Part shown: piece after piece, positions 1 to 12,103 of the stretch
How the letters are laid out: the number at the start of each line of letters is the position of its first letter
Position numbering within the stretch: position 1 is the first letter of the stretch
Source of the DNA: Tetraselmis striata
Taxonomy: Eukaryota > Chlorophyta > Chlorodendrophyceae > Chlorodendrales > Chlorodendraceae
DNA length: 64,000 nucleotides
Direction: 5' to 3'
NCBI GenBank assembly: GCA_006384855.1
Contig: VCJN01003303.1
Span: 49,942 to 113,941, forward strand
The notes under the pieces: model-generated
Seen by the model: the letters and a program-made list of their open reading frames with translations, nothing else
What the model was told of the DNA's origin: nothing
Databases searched by the model: none
Position numbers and translations under genes: made by a program

Positions 1-30
1 TACCAGTCCTGTCCCGGGGTGAAAGAAAAC
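1..30 (-). repeat. SINE body fragment at window edge
   Basis: The reverse complement carries the block CCCGGGACAGGACTGG. The same block lies in the SINE-like copies near 2.05 kb and 46.67 kb. Only the edge of this copy is in the window, so its head and tail are not visible. Confidence 0.5.
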
Positions 31-1860
31 TACCAATATATTATTGTACCCGTTGCAGCTATGACTATACCAACATCAAAGGCGGAGCGGTGATATAAAT
101 AAGGGTTGGGCGTAAAATGACCCGGATAAACGACTTGTCACTTTACGTTACGTCAACCTTAGGTGGTGACGTTATTTTAGCTCCAGCGAAATTCCTCCTT
201 TACGCATCGAAACGGCGCCTGGCCATGCCGGTGTGCGACCACAGGGGCCGGTAGGGTGGCAGGGTGCTAAATACGACAATATCGTTCGCGGCATGACATC
301 GGCAGATAATTTTCAAGACCTCCCATCCGGCATTAAGATCGACATCTCGCTCTGTCGCGCCTCTCGCCCACTAGTCCAAGATATACCCATCCCCCCGATG
401 CCCCCCAATTACCGCTCCCCGGCCACACCAGCGTTGTCTAAGTAATAATAGTTGAAGTTCTTGCATGCCACCTTGGGTATAGCGTGCTGCCGTCCGCCTC
501 TCCTAGCAACTCTTCATGCATGTTTTAAGGGTAGTCGTCGAATCTTGCAACAATTACCCGTGCACTGCCATATGTGTCGAAAACTGGCATGTGCCCTCTC
601 CCTCTACCCACGCACACACATACATGCCTCGAGCCCTCGACTGGCCGTGTCTCTCGTTGACCGAAGCTATCGAACGGGTTGCTGCGCCCCCGGAATATTT
701 ATCGACCGTGCGGCTGTCTGATACCCGCCATCATCTACCGTTAGCTTGTAGCGATGCGGCCGTCGATCGGTAAATTGCGCTTGCCACATAACATCATATG
801 CCTCGACGGATGACTCCGTAGCCAATGATATGTGATGATTCAGTGTGCGTTATTAGCGCTACAAGCTAACATGAAATGTATGCTCGTGTTCCCATCCACC
901 AGCAAGTCGACAACGCCAACGAAGTTCCGTGGACTACATCGATTAATTTGACTCAATTGACGTATTTATGTGGCGTATCGTAACGTACTCGAATTGCGTC
1001 TTTACATAACGTACTTATGTAATGTAGACCCAAATATGAGTTACGCCCAACCCTACCTGGCAATGATGACAGAATTAATTAACCGCGGCAATGGCAGCAT
1101 GCAATCGAGAATCGGTATGTAATAAGGGAGGCAGCGCATTACCCGGCTAGGTACGGTCCGGTCCATTCTTCAGACTTTCCAGATCGCCGCGACCATTGAT
1201 CATTTTGCACTTGTCAGCTGGCGCCTTTTAGTACATTATTCTTCACATATGTTCTGCGTTAACTAGGCATGTTGATCAGTCCTTCTGCTGGTGTGCTGGC
1301 AGCAGCGGGTGGCTATTGGTACGAATACTACAGACTGGGTAGCGCATGGCGACGCCATGACCGCATCGCGGAATGCCAAGCCGCCCAGCTTGGTGCCTAT
1401 CTTGTTCACACATAAGACAAGGACTGTCTCTGTGGGTTCGTGCAGTTGCGGCGTAAAGCGAACGGCATGAACGGAGCCGAGGACGGTCTCGCTTGATGGG
1501 GTGGTAGCCGGGTGCCTGCTTTCTGATTTGGCGCTGGATCGCGGCATTGCCCCATCTCTGCCGTCACCCAGCCGTTCCGCGCGGTTCCACTCCTGAAAAA
1601 CAAACCCGCCACAATTGTAAACTATACTAACGCAAGTGCCACACCAATGTGACGAGAGAAAGAGCTGGAATGCCGCCTCTGTCTTTCTCTCGTCACTATG
1701 TCGACCCAATTTTCGCTTTTCGGACATGTTAAGAGTTGTGTTGTGGGGAGACCACACAGGGGTAGCGGGGTAGACTTTCGCTGACCAAGGGGTTTCCCGA
1801 TATAGTGGTTGCCAGCTGAAGCATATGGTCGCTACATATGGTGACATATGGCCGCTACAT
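31..1860. other. No gene seen
   Basis: No open frame here has recognisable domains. The one structure seen is a 14-bp inverted repeat, GTTAGCTTGTAGCG, at 740-753 and 857-870. It could be the stem of a small foldback element, but no target duplication was found. Confidence 0.5.
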
Positions 1861-1867
1861 ATGGTCG

Positions 1868-1947
1868 CTACAAACTGCTAGCGATAGATTTCTGCGTTTC
1901 TCAAATAGTGGTTGCCACCACCGAGTTCTATCGCTAGCAGTTTGTAG
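1868..1947. repeat. 21-bp perfect inverted repeat (hairpin)
   Basis: Positions 1868-1888 and 1927-1947 are exact reverse complements of 21 bp, separated by 38 bp. The left arm follows short CTACATATGG repeats, and the right arm is followed by a related CCATATG motif. A transcript would fold into a stable hairpin. It may be a small foldback transposon or part of a promoter; there is no further evidence of function. Confidence 0.6.
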
Positions 1948-2047
1948 GGGCCATATGCGACGCGTGGTCGGTACGAGTACAGGTAAGACCAGGACGGAAC
2001 CGCTGTATAATAGTTTTCTTTCTGCCGCTGCAGTACTGCTGGTGCTG

Positions 2048-2168
2048 TTTTCTTTCCCGCCCCCGGGACAGGACTGGAAACCCTTGCAGCGTCCCTACGA
2101 CGGCCGTTAAGGCAGCAATCCAGTCACTGAAAGCCCTGGGTAGGCGATGCTCCGTTATGGTCATCATC
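2048..2168 (+). repeat. SINE-like repeat body, headless copy
   Basis: This segment matches the reverse complement of about 46572-46690 with scattered mismatches. Shared blocks include CCCGGGACAGGACTGG and a downstream part ending in AAGCCCTGGGTAGGCGA. The tRNA-like head of the 46.7-kb copy is not recognisable here, so this is a 5'-truncated or diverged copy. Confidence 0.6.
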
Positions 2169-2602
2169 CTACTGGTGCCGTATCCCTTATACGCGATAAT
2201 TAATATAAACCTCATACGCGATCCGGTCTGAGCGCGGGGTAGTAACTCTGCGGGGGGAAATCTGCGCCGCCAGGCGCGGTTGTGCTTATCCGCTGATGCT
2301 TCTGTACCGCGGCAGGTCCGGCGCAGGTCCGGTACGAGACGCCGGCAGGCGCGGTGTATGCTACCCGTGCCGACTATGAGTTCGAGTACCGGTACCCGGA
2401 GTGATTTCCGGTACCCGGAATGATTCCAAGTCCGCTTGGTCCGGATGAAATATCGTCGTCGTGGTCATGCCAGCCTATATTTACGATACTCGCCGTACTG
2501 CAAACGGCATCGGTGTAGCGCGACTACCTTATGTACGAGGTAACAATACCCTACGCGCGCCGACACCCAACGAGGCTCGAGTACCTGTACCCTGCCTCGT
2601 CA

Positions 2603-2640
2603 AGTGCTGGGGCGGCTTCGGCCGATGTCCTGGGGCGAAC
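2603..2640 (+). repeat. Fragment of composite SINE 3' region
   Basis: About 38 bp match the 3' part of the composite SINE seen whole at 43661-44194 and in part at 37690-37939. The shared core is GGCGGCTTCGGCCGATGTCC followed by GGGGCGAAC. Sequence on either side has diverged. Confidence 0.55.
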
Positions 2641-4413
2641 ATTAAGGACTACTTTCCTTTTAATACCCTGCGTCGTGAAGCTGACATTTGCACTAGCAGT
2701 ATTAAGGATTAGCAGCTTGAGTTAATCAGTGTGAACTCTGCGTCGTGAGGCTGATATTTGCCCTAGCAGTACAGGCCAGTGGTGGATGTGTTACTGGCCT
2801 TTCTGTAAATCACAATGGTATATGTTCCGCGTACATGGTATTCGAAGCATATTCGCACCCCTGCTGGCTAGCCGGTTGTCCAGCGGATTTTGCCTGTACA
2901 CCGACTGCACACCATGCAGACCTGTTGGGAATCGACTACTTGTACCTATACAAAGCAGATAGGTGAATCCTCGTACTCCAACGACAAGCAAGTAGTCGTC
3001 ACTGACCCACTGTCGAAGTATCGCCACTGGCGGCGGAGTACAGGCGGCGACGCGCGGAGGAGCCTAGGACGTTTTAGAGCCATGTACCCGTGGCGACGCG
3101 CGGAGTCCAAGAGCCTAGCAACTGTCTCGCCAGTTTTAGCCTGTAACTCTGCTTTACGGATTTACATCCCGCCTTTGCTATTATATCACGTCGTTTCACG
3201 TATTCTTGGGGTTTCTGCTGGTACATACCTGCAACAAAGGTCCGCCTGCTGCTGTGGTCACCTATTTATTGTTTACCATGCTGTCATTACATTGCCGACG
3301 TTTCTTGATGTGCTGCCATAGCGCGAGGCTGCCGCGTGAGAGGGAGAAAGTACTTCCAGTCACGTTTGCTGAGAGGGCAAAAGCTACAAGCCCTTGTGGA
3401 GCAGTGGCCGGAGCGGCACTCTGCGGTAGTTGCTACGGAAAGCACACGATGCTGTGGGAGGCGGGCTGCGGAAACTGCACTGCTGCGAAACTGCCAGAAA
3501 AGAGTACGCATCAGTACAATTGTTTAAGATGGGGTTGCTGCGTGAGGTAGCGTGAAAAATGACACAATCGCCCCAGCTCCTAGCTAGCCATGAACCGGAA
3601 GTAAGTAGAGTAATTGTACCACTCCTGCTATTGTGTGTGCGTTGTTTGTGTGTTGGGGAGGGGGGGGGGGGGGGGGGCATCCGTTATACTATCGTCCAAT
3701 CGTAGCATGTGCTTCCAATGGCAGTGTCTGGCATGGGCGGTCCGCGCACCCCCATATCCATCATCCTAGGCCCGGGTCGACAGGTGCGTTGCGATTGACA
3801 GTTCTCGGAGGTATAAATTTGTCCGTCCGTTATGTCCGGTAATTACATCTGTCCTTTCGTCTCATGTTACTTCTATGTCGACATGTATGGCCTACATGTC
3901 CGCCATCCGCTACATTTATTATCCCGTATGCTGGGTGTATTACATCGAGTAAGGAATTATCAAGGATCAAGGATCCTCACCATATTGTTGTATACGAATG
4001 CCCAAATAACAGTTTAGTAGTCCCACCAGGCAAATGGGTGCTGGTATAATCCGTGGAATATTTGGGTATCATATTAACGGCAATGATACAGCACAAGCGC
4101 TCAGCCAGGATTCACCTAAAAGTTTGTGGTTTTTTGTGAAGCGACACAAAAACATGAAGATTTCGGGATATGAGGTGGCGCCATTATTTGGGAATATATG
4201 ACATATACCGTACGTATGCATAACTTAAGATGAGTTATAGATAGATGAGCGGATACGTACATATGAATCCCTGCGCACATGTAACTACATATAGCGATCG
4301 GTGTTCACTAGGGACAGCGTAGTATTACAACATAGGGGCGCCATTAATTCAGATAACAAAGTAAGGATCATTCTTCTACCGGTATTCAAATCATGACAAT
4401 ATGGGGTTCCTAT
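2641..4413. other. No gene seen; contains a poly-G tract
   Basis: No convincing coding region is visible. A G-run near 3660-3677 is one of many long G/C homopolymers in the window. The stretch becomes AT-rich towards 4.4 kb, downstream of the minus-strand EF-hand gene, and may include its 3' untranslated region. Confidence 0.5.
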
Positions 4414-6736
4414 CTACATACTTGCTATATTATCATGAATTGGATAATGGCGAGTGTATTTGATACTTGGGTAGGTTCTTGCTGCATACACATGGGCGTC
4501 GAAAAGGATTTGCGATATTTTAATTGTCGCTATCCCCATCGAAACCGTCACAGGATGCTGAATGCTGGCAAGCAGGGTGCTTAAGGCAGTGGGAGGTGAG
4601 GAGGGGCGTCGCACCTTGTAGGTATCGGGCGAGCGATGAACCGCCGCCGGGAAGCAGCTCGTAAGGCTGGTGGGCGTTGGCGAGCTGCGCAGGTGTGTGC
4701 CCATGCGCCCATCGCTGCCAGCTGCCTGGTCCATGGAGTGCTGGTACACGGAGCGGTAACGCATCGTGACGCGAACGTCTGGGCTGCGCGTGGCGTGCGT
4801 CGGCGCCTGCTGCCATCTCACGCCCGCCTCCCGCCGGACTCCATGGCCGTGGCGCTCGCCAGCACCTTCCATGACCCTCCGCACTTCATCATCCTCAGCG
4901 CTGGTTCCCTGCTCTTCCTCCGCCGCGCGGCCATTCTCCTGGCCGCCTTCCGCCGCATCCCGCCCTGCTCGAAGCTCGGAGCTCGCCTCAAGCATCGGCG
5001 GGGCACTTACGTCGGGCGGCTCCTGGCTAGCGCTGTGCTGCAACTGCTCAACTGTGCTCAGGGCCTTGCTGCTTGCATGCGCCATCCACTGGCGATCTTT
5101 TTCCCGCGCCATCGCCTGTAACGCCTCCTTCGATTTCTCTCGCCCCGCCTCCTCCAGTCGCCGCAGCCGCGCTGACCGACTCTCATTTCGCGCCAACCGA
5201 TCATCCATCTCATCTTGTTTCGTGCTCTCGCCTATGCCCTTGGCGCCAGAGGGCGACGAGAACGGAATGCACGACTGAGAGCGCGGAGGGGGCACCTCTC
5301 CGGTGACCGGTGGTAGGACGGGCTTCATGGTGAGCCGCGAGGTTCGCACACTGTTGCGGTTGACGGCGAGCTGCAGGGTCGATGAGAGACGCCTGGAAGC
5401 ATTGCGCGCCGGCAGCTGCGACAGACGGTCGGCCGCCGCGGCTACCTCCCGCCCGCGCGGGGACAAGTCCACGTCGCCGCGGATGTCGCTCGGTGCCAGC
5501 TGGTACTCGATCTCAGGCGGCGGCATGAACGAGGAGCGGCGAGTCTCTTGCGCGCGCATGCGATTGTGCGCCGTGGCGGCCAGAAGCATTCGTTTCTGCA
5601 GGCCCTTGCCATGCTCCTGTGGGCAACAATAGTTTCAGCCCCACCATGTCTAACGTCCTTCGAAACAACAGGGCTGAGGACTGGGACAATGAAGTAAAAG
5701 CATCCTTACCGCAATGGTGGAGTTGATGACGCTGCGGAGGTTACCCTTGATGGAGAGCATATCATGGCGCTCGTGCTGATGGTTTGTGGTGTTGCTGTGC
5801 ATTTCCAGCTGGTCATGTGCACTGAGAGCATGCACGATTGACCCCAACTTGGCACGCAGGCGGATCTTCTCCATCGTGCGCCCGTCCATCTCACGCGCGT
5901 TCATCTTTAACCCCATATCGCGCTCCCCCTTCTCGTGCAGAACTGCAGGCCACATGGCACAAACCAACCCAAGCGCCATCAGCAGCCTGTTCTGCTATCC
6001 GCTAAAGCTGCATGCAAGCCGCATGAAGGAGCTGAGCGGGCGCGGCATGGGCATACAGAGTGTTGCTGGTACTGCATCCTCGTCCTCGATCCCAAGAGCG
6101 CGCATCTCTTCTAGCCTATCCAGATGTTTTTGTTTTTGCCGGGCCTTCCAGCGCCGAATCCAGCCGCGAATCTGTGTGCACTCACACTGAGACCAATGCA
6201 ATCACTGGGAACCGCACGGACAGTGTCTACTCTAGACACGGGACGTGCGGTGACAGGTAGAATTAACGTGAATAAGGAAGGGCATGAAAGCAACCGGGCA
6301 GAATGCCAGGCACGCGCACCATGAATGCCACCTTGGTGGTAATCCAAAAGTACTCCCCACGGAGAATCTCCTGGTTCAGTTCTTCCAATTCGCGGTACGC
6401 CTCGGCCTTCTCGATCATTGACTCGGTGGCCTGCCTGTCTCCAGAGAGAATGGCATCGAGCAGCCGTTTGCGGCGGTAGCTGCAACGAAAGTTGGAGCGC
6501 CGTCAGCTACAGGTGTCATCTGCAAGGGCTGCTTCTCGCTCCGATGTGTCAACTGTACCTCACTCTACTGATTTACGTGCACATGGGCTTGCTGCCAGAC
6601 AAAAGGTGTGAGGAGATGACAGGTATAATATATTGGTATGCTTGCAGAGATACGCCAACTGCGGGCCACACACACACACACGCACGCCTCTCCCCTCTCC
6701 ACACATGCCACATGCCACATGAATCCCCCCCCCCCC

Positions 6737-6785
<49 letters not shown>

Positions 6786-7948
6786 CTGGTCCCAATATAT
6801 ACATCATTGAAGCATTATATGCAGCATTACTCAAGAGATGCAGGTGGTGAAGACAGAGCTAATGTGCCGTTGTCACCTTGTTGCAATCACGTGAAATGGC
6901 ACTGCGCCCATGCCACTGCTGCTCTTTGATTTCTCGTCTGGGTCCGCCATCAGCTGTTTGGTCATGATCTGCTCAAACTCTGGCAGCTCCACCTCGCCCG
7001 ACTTGTCCTCATCCACCTCATCCATCATCTCCTCCACCTGCCGCCGACTGGCCTTGATGCCCAGAACCTGCAGGGAGGAGCGGCGACAACCCCAGCCATA
7101 TCCGCCTGGTCACTGACTGCGCATCAACAAGAGAAATCCCCCCCCGCCCCCTGCCCCCGGCCTGTCTGTCCGGTCCTGCACCCCCTATCTCTGCGCAAAG
7201 TCCTCGCCGACATGCGCAGAAAGTACCTTGAAAGCCTCCTCCAGCTCGTCCACGTCGATAGCTCCTGACCCATCCTGGTCAATGAGGTCAAACGCCTGCT
7301 GCAGCTGCAGCTTCATGGCAGGGTCCAGCTCCGGCCTCACCACCTGCGCCACAGGCCCGTCTCTCCCTTCAGGAACAGTGCAGACAAGGCAGCTTCCCTG
7401 CCCCATTCACCCGCGGTCTGCAGTGGGTCCATCACTTCATGGGGAAAAGAGAAGGCGACCACCCGCCCGCGTGACGACATCCACTTCTTGCGCTCCTCGG
7501 TGTGGAGGGCGAGCAGCGTTTCCCGGCGCTCCCGCATACGCTTCTCTCGCGCCTTCGTCTCCTCCGGTGTTTCATCCAGCAAGCTATAGAAGTGACTCAC
7601 GTGTGTGCGGCGCTTGGGCGCCTTGGCCTGCTTCGTGGCCTTTTTCGTGCTCTCATCCACTCTAATGCTATCACTGGAGGGCTGCGTCACGGCAGGCTCC
7701 TCCTCCTCCAGCACGGTCTTCAGCGAGTTCAGGTCCTGCGCAGCCTGGAACAGCGCGTCCCAGCCCTTGCTTTGGAACACACTGGCATCACGGGTAGACA
7801 TCGCGGCGACAGATTGGGCCCGTGCAACGCTGCGCTCCCGCATTTGCTCCTCTCTGTCCTTTGGCTCCAGGTTTGGGTCGACGAAGCGCGGCAGCGCTAT
7901 CATATCATCCTCCTGATTATGCGACTTTGACAGCACGCCGGCGAACAT
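4414..7948 (-). CDS. EF-hand, IQ-like and coiled-coil protein, about seven exons
   Basis: This spliced gene encodes a probable calcium-binding protein. I chose the ATG at 7946-7948 because the open frame upstream lacks an earlier ATG. Exons as read: 7948 to about 7411, about 7360-7227, 7067-6877, 6479-6332, 6188-6057 (or from 6168), 5942-5710, and 5616 onward. Introns are GT-AG and the phases agree from exon 2 to exon 7. The join between exons 1 and 2 is unresolved. Exons 2 and 3 hold two canonical EF-hand loops, DQDGSGAIDVDE and DEDKSGEVELPE, each with acidic residues at loop positions 1, 3 and 12. Exon 5 has an IQ-like basic helix (IRGWIRRWKARQK). Exons 1, 4 and 7 are rich in charged helical, likely coiled-coil, sequence. 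A ciliary role is possible but is inference. The last ~50 codons before 4414 fall in AT-rich DNA and may not be translated. Confidence 0.75.
6660..6784. repeat. CA microsatellite with poly-C tract, intronic
   Basis: A short CA array at about 6667-6683, a C-run near 6724-6737 and a long CA array to 6784 lie in the intron between exons 3 and 4 of the EF-hand gene. The Cys-Val repeat reading frames on the minus strand here are products of this microsatellite, not proteins. Confidence 0.85.
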
Positions 7949-8736
7949 GGCGGACCCTGCCCTCGCCCTCAAAGGCGGCTCAAGTACTTGCTGCCTATCT
8001 TCTAAGGGCGGCGCAGGCGGCTTGCCAGAACAGGTGGCCCGCTCGAGGAGCTGTGCCGTGGCGTGTCAAGCAGTCGCTGCCACGTTCAGCAGGAACGGCA
8101 GCGGCGCTGTGTGCTGAACCCGCGCTCCGCAGCGCAACCGCAGTCACCGGCGGCCTCCGTCACCGATGCTTCATGGTGAATTGCACGGCTCCAACACCGG
8201 CTCCCCGGCAGCGGGACCTGTGAGAATCTCTGGTGGCCCTCAACCCTAGTCACAAGCGCGATGTGGCCCTCAATGTGGCCCTCAACCCTAGCGGCGCAAT
8301 AAGCACCCGCCGCGGAGGCCCCCTCTTCACCACTGTCACCTGCCCAATTATGTGCAGGCACTTTGCCTCTCCACAAGTGACGACGGTGCCGATATTGCTG
8401 AAATGTAGGACGTGAGACCCCTACGGGGCTACTGGGTCTGTGAAAGGAGGGCCAGGCTGCGTCACACACACGGTCTGACGCGGGACGTCGGCAGGCGACG
8501 AGGCGCAGCATGCGGGTACAGTACTACAGGCAGATAGTAGTAGCAGCATGCGGCGGCGAGATAAACACTAGCGACCATATATATCTAAAACTCGGCAAGC
8601 AAGAAATAAAACATATAGCGCGCGCTCGCGGATGATTTACAGCAGGCCACAAAAGTCTGTGCATGTTGTTATGGGTGTGATTTCGCTTGGGCGCTAACAG
8701 GATGGCGTCGTTATTTTAGCTATAGCGGATGACCCT
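7949..8736. other. Upstream region of EF-hand gene; short tandem repeat
   Basis: This is the presumed promoter and 5' untranslated side of the minus-strand EF-hand gene. No TATA element was assigned. At about 8232-8295 a unit containing GTGGCCCTCAACCCTAG occurs two to three times in tandem. No other gene was recognised. Confidence 0.45.
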
Positions 8737-10103
8737 ATGCTAGCCTCTACCTTGTTGGGGCGTCCTCGATCCACCAGGCTTTGGCCACCCCAACGTTGGA
8801 GCTTGATGCCGGCGCCAACGCGTCGGCGCCGATGTGGGATGTCGAGCTTCGCGCCGCTCATATATACCCGTGTCGTTGACGAGTGTGGAGACGCGGTGCT
8901 CGAGGATCTAGCGGGGCCGTTGGCCTCTGCCCTAAAGTTGCCCCCCTCCAAGCGCTCCCACGTTGCCCGTGCCGGCTGCTCGGCCGCCGGGGCTGAGCCG
9001 GCGTCGGCAATGCGCTCGGCGGCCGACCTGCAAGCTATCCCGCATTACTCGGACTTCCCCATGCACCCCATGCGGAAAGTACAGAAAACCCTGAGCCAGC
9101 GCATTCACACGGTCAGTTTCGCAAAGCTTGCTGCGCGTATGCCTACAAGCGGCCCTGACGGCAACCGCTTCCGAGGCCGCCTCTTACGCGCTGCGACAGC
9201 GTTCCTGGTGACTGATCTTCCAAGTGAGGGTCGCCTTGGTGAAGTCCGTGAGCGTTCCCCTGAGTACTACGACTCCATGTTCCGCGTTGCCACTTGCCGC
9301 CCATTTGGCCTTCCGGCGGCTCATGTCCTCTCCCTTGGCCAGCCATGCCCTTGTGCTTTTTGCTCCTTCTCGGTACAAGGTATGCTGGCCCGTTTTGAGG
9401 ATGTTGGCGCGGATTTCACTCCTTCAACTTGGGCGGTCGCATACTTTGATCACGTGGCACGTTGCTCTGGGGGCGACTCTAATCATACCGCACACGAGTG
9501 GGCGGCACATGGCCTTTCCGACATTATATTTGCCACGACGTGAAGCCCGCGCTGGGCGTGGGTGTCCATATCCTCACGGACCCGTCGGTGCTTGTTTCTC
9601 TTCCGAAGGGCAGCGACGGCCGGCCGGCCGATATTGGGCTTTTTGGGTATGGCGGTATCCGCGGGAACACGATTGCTGTCGATACCACCATTGCCCCTAT
9701 CCTCGGCGTGCCAAGCTCGGATCCAACGACCGCTTTGCGGGCTGCAGAGCGCCACAAAATCCAGAAGTATGACGAGGGTGTTCGTAACGCCGCCGGCATG
9801 CTTCGCTTTGTTCCTTTCGCCGTTTCCGAGTTTGGCTCGCTGGCCCCGCACACTGAGGCTTTCTTGGTGGAGCCCGCGAAAGCTAGCCATACACACACTG
9901 GCAAAAAAATCGGCCAGCTCTTGTCTGCGTGGCGCCGCCGTTTCTCTTTGCTTATCAACATGGCACATGCAGACAACGTTCTTGGCGGGGTCGCGGCCGC
10001 GCGTGCGGCACGTGGTGGTGCTCTTGCGCCTGCGTCGCGTCGCTCGTCGGCATCTGTTGCTATGACCCGGGTCATTGGCTGCAAGCGTCCTCGCCGCGGC
10101 TGA
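8737..10103 (+). pseudogene. LINE-type C-terminal remnant with endonuclease-like tail
   Basis: Two overlapping frames (8737-9543 and 9498-10103) read as one broken protein; the frame changes near 9535. The first part ends in a cysteine/histidine cluster (CPCAFC, later HVARC). The second contains RPADIGLFG followed after a short gap by AVDTT, then an alanine-rich helix with HKIQKYD and FVPFAVSEFG. That order (thumb-like helices, Cys-His cluster, RPAD...D) resembles the C-terminal part of LINE polyproteins with a restriction-like endonuclease. No reverse transcriptase lies upstream, which fits the 5' truncation usual for LINEs. The family assignment rests on motif order alone and is tentative. 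Confidence 0.45.
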
Positions 10104-12026
10104 TAGCCTACCCCGGGGCGGGGGTCCCTTTGGTTCCTGGCAGCTAATCGACTTCGTGGTTCCCTTGGCTCCTCCTTGGTTCTTGGCTCCCTGGCCTCCT
10201 GCCCGACCTTGGTTTCAGGCTTATGTCTCTCTTTTGCCGGCAACCTTTCATAGTTGATGTTAGTCCTGTTTGTAGTGGCATTGTGAAAGCCCTGATGTAA
10301 TGAATCATCCCTATGCTATGGAGTTCCGGTACAGGTACATTCAAAGGGCGGCGGGAACATGTCCGGAATGTGTATCTAGCCCAAATGCATAGAAATCCGC
10401 CAGAGAAAAAATCATTTCAGTGCCTTGCCCTGCCCTCAGAAAAGGGGGGGGGGGGGAGCATGAGGACCAGGAAAATTCGAGTTCCGGCGTATCCGTTATG
10501 ACACCGGTTGTTATTCGTATTGAGTTACTTTTTATTCGTGTTTATCGTCTGAACCCGCTCCTGCGGCGCCTGATGTTGAGCGCTTACACGCCGGTTCACC
10601 CTGCCCGCGGAGCGCAACGTATCGGCGAGATCCGGTACCGCAGTCGCGAACTACGTCGCTACTACCGCCAGTAACCGCCGGAGTGACCCCGCATTCGAAG
10701 TAGCCGTCACACGATGTAGGGCCGTCCCATGACCCGTGCCAGCGGCCGTGTCCTATGCTAGGGCACCTCAACCCAGCAAGCAGCCGACGGCGGCATCAGC
10801 CCCGATGCCGGCGTGGGTGACGCAGGGATGAAGCCCAATGATGCTTAGATCAGCCTAGTCACGCATAGGATGCATCCAGCAAGCATCCGCATTGCAATAT
10901 TAGAGACTTTGCATGGACGTGACGTCATTGTGAGCCGTATACCCCCGCATGTCTTAGCATGTCTCACATATTATTACACAATATTATTGTAGGCGCCTTG
11001 CCCGCCCTTCGGGGGGCGAGGGGGGAGGCAGGGGGGGAGGCGGACTAAAAATACCCCATAGGATTCAACGCTTTTTTCCACACATGGTGCCAGTCCATAT
11101 TAAACGTACGCAAACTATATGCCGTTACGATCATTGCGGGCGGGGGGGTCCTAACGAAACGGCGTAGTGCACATGGTGCGCTAGGGTCATAACGAGGGTG
11201 TGCGGTGCGCGCACGGCACCTTCATTGGGCAATATATGGTATCACGTGTTGGACAACTCCGGGGTGATGGTGGCCGCACGGCACGCCGGCATTTTAACCG
11301 GCGTTTTCCCCCATAGTCGTCGAGATACTATATGTGTTAGCCACAAAGCATGCACCGTGCGCTGCTCGGCGCATGGATTGCGTGTATGGTCAGCTAGAAC
11401 TGACTGGTCGCCCTGCAACGAGCAGTAATCGTGAAATCACGCGGAAATCATAAATTAAGAATCGCCATTTTAACAGGATTTAGATCTGAATAGCGCACTA
11501 GAAATCTTGTTAGCGAGGATTTGTAGTCCACCCATTAGCACATATTTTGATAAACCTGCGAAATTCTATGGCATGTCCAAGATACCCCCTACTAAGGCAC
11601 ACCAACCAGCCAACTCATTGTGGATGGGTAGTGGGGGGTGTTGGGGGGGGGGGGGCTATACTGATTAGGGCATGTAGTGTGCAACTCTACGCAAGCTTCC
11701 ATGTGCGAGGACTTCTTGGATGCGTCTCTACGTCGCGTCGACCCCGTCGTCATTTCGGCTCTTCCCATTTGGTTATGAGTGACATGTGCTACAACATGCG
11801 CGCGGGCATGCGCGCTAGTCGTTAAATTCTGTTGATGGGGGCGAGCCCGCGCTTAGCCCACGGTGCGGGTGGTGTTAGCATGCCCCAGTGGATTCGAAAG
11901 CACTTTATGTGTACTTTTTCTACCCAGCGAGGCGCATCAACCAAGGGCGCTTGTCTTGCAGCTTGAAAAAATAATCGCGGGCTTTTAATTATTTGGGGGA
12001 ATCGCCTGTATTATTGGCACACTGTC
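10104..12026. other. No gene seen
   Basis: No supported gene. Poly-G runs occur near 10443 and 11642. The stretch ends at the CTGTC target duplication that precedes the LTR element. Confidence 0.5.
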
Positions 12027-12103
12027 TGTTAGGGTTTGTTCCCCAAACCCTATCTTTGCATGCTCCCATACCCTCACCACTGTTAAATATACCATTTGCA
12101 TAA

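Noticed and set aside
4636..5632. Plus-strand frames opposite the EF-hand gene
   Set aside because: The minus strand has phase-consistent exons and a real domain; the plus frames have none.
6560..6834. Cys-Val repeat proteins on the minus strand
   Set aside because: They are translations of the CA microsatellite.
9524..10243. 239-codon minus-strand frame
   Set aside because: It overlaps the plus-strand LINE remnant that has motif support and has no domain itself.
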